This document shows positions 4,939-5,286 of a stretch of 5,286 nucleotides of DNA, piece after piece. Numbering within the stretch: position 1 is the stretch's first letter; the number at the start of each line of letters is the position of its first letter. The stretch is from Clostridiales bacterium (GTDB taxonomy: Bacteria; Bacillota; Clostridia; Oscillospirales; Oscillospiraceae). Below the pieces are notes generated by a model. It was not told the DNA's origin. It made no database searches and saw only the letters and a program-made list of their open reading frames with translations. The stretch spans positions 1-5,286 of the forward strand of contig JAHAEW010000131.1 of the NCBI GenBank assembly GCA_018374635.1, given 5' to 3'. The position numbers and the translations under genes were made by a program.

Positions 4939-5286
4939 ATGGCTAAGCAGAAGTTTGAGCGCACTAAGCCCCATGTCAACATCGGCACCATCGGCCACGT
5001 TGACCACGGCAAGACCACCCTGACCGCCGCCATCACCAAGTACCTGGCTCTGAAGGGTCAGGCTCAGTACGAGGACTACTCCAGCATCGATAAGGCTCCC
5101 GAGGAGCGCGAGCGCGGCATCACCATCAACACCGCTCACGTTGAGTACGAGACTGACGCTCGTCACTATGCTCACGTTGACTGCCCGGGCCACGCCGACT
5201 ATATCAAGAACATGATCACCGGTGCTGCCCAGATGGACGGCGCTATCCTGGTTATCGCTGCTACCGACGGCCCCATGGCTCAGACC
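4939..5286 (+). CDS. tuf: Elongation factor Tu (EF-Tu), N-terminal part
   Basis: The first 116 codons are present and the gene runs off the right edge. EF-Tu carries aminoacyl-tRNA to the ribosomal A site as a GTP complex. Visible elements of the G domain are the P-loop GHVDHGKTT (19-27), the switch I region ERGITINTAHVEY (58-70, with Thr62 coordinating magnesium in relatives) and DCPGH (81-85, with His85 the catalytic histidine). The NKxD motif and domains II and III lie beyond the window. The ATG at 4939 follows AAGGAGGA (4923-4930) by 8 nt, and the protein begins MAKQKFERTKPHVNIGTIGH, as is usual. It is the last gene of the str operon and may also have its own promoter at 4851-4879. Confidence 0.98.
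   Translation, partial: MAKQKFERTKPHVNIGTIGHVDHGKTTLTAAITKYLALKGQAQYEDYSSIDKAPEERERGITINTAHVEYETDARHYAHVDCPGHADYIKNMITGAAQMDGAILVIAATDGPMAQT

Overview
The window holds a Gram-positive str operon (translation genes) whose upstream neighbour is accessory DNA. The + strand carries, in order, a YbxF/L7Ae-type K-turn protein gene (1280-1531), rpsL (1598-2032), rpsG (2238-2708), fusA (2724-4832) and the first 116 codons of tuf (4939-5286, cut by the window edge). This order, the strong AGGAGG ribosome binding sites, the L7Ae-like gene ahead of rpsL and the extended form of S12 point to a Firmicute. The GC-rich, strongly biased codon use in the operon suggests a gut Clostridia of the Oscillospiraceae type (Flavonifractor/Oscillibacter-like). 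The family-level placement is an inference from general look, not from a search.

Region 1-94: the start of an unrecognised lysine-rich minus-strand gene that runs off the left edge. Region 95-249: an AT-rich block with no gene. It contains a perfect 14-bp inverted repeat (110-123 and 214-227), and each arm lies inside a 27-bp site (99-125 and 213-239). Between the arms is a near-consensus sigma-70 promoter (159-187) that points right, away from the minus-strand gene. Region 250-858: a minus-strand small serine recombinase whose catalytic-serine motif is intact, but whose expected start codon position reads ATC instead of ATG. A recombinase next to an inverted-repeat-flanked promoter is the layout of an invertible promoter switch, and this is the main candidate for something undescribed here.

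Region 859-1168: about 310 bp in which I see no convincing gene, only weak dyads. rpoC, which precedes ybxF in Bacillus, is absent. Region 1169-1197: a very good promoter (TTGACG-N17-TATAAT) that should drive the ribosomal genes, so the operon does not depend on upstream DNA.

The four complete operon genes encode a K-turn RNA-binding protein, ribosomal proteins S12 and S7 of the 30S subunit, and EF-G; tuf encodes EF-Tu. Together they supply decoding, subunit head assembly, translocation and aminoacyl-tRNA delivery. Possible internal control points are a UUCG-capped hairpin between ybxF and rpsL, an unusually long 205-bp rpsL-rpsG spacer with several small stem-loops, and an internal promoter (4851-4879) overlapping an AT-rich dyad before tuf.
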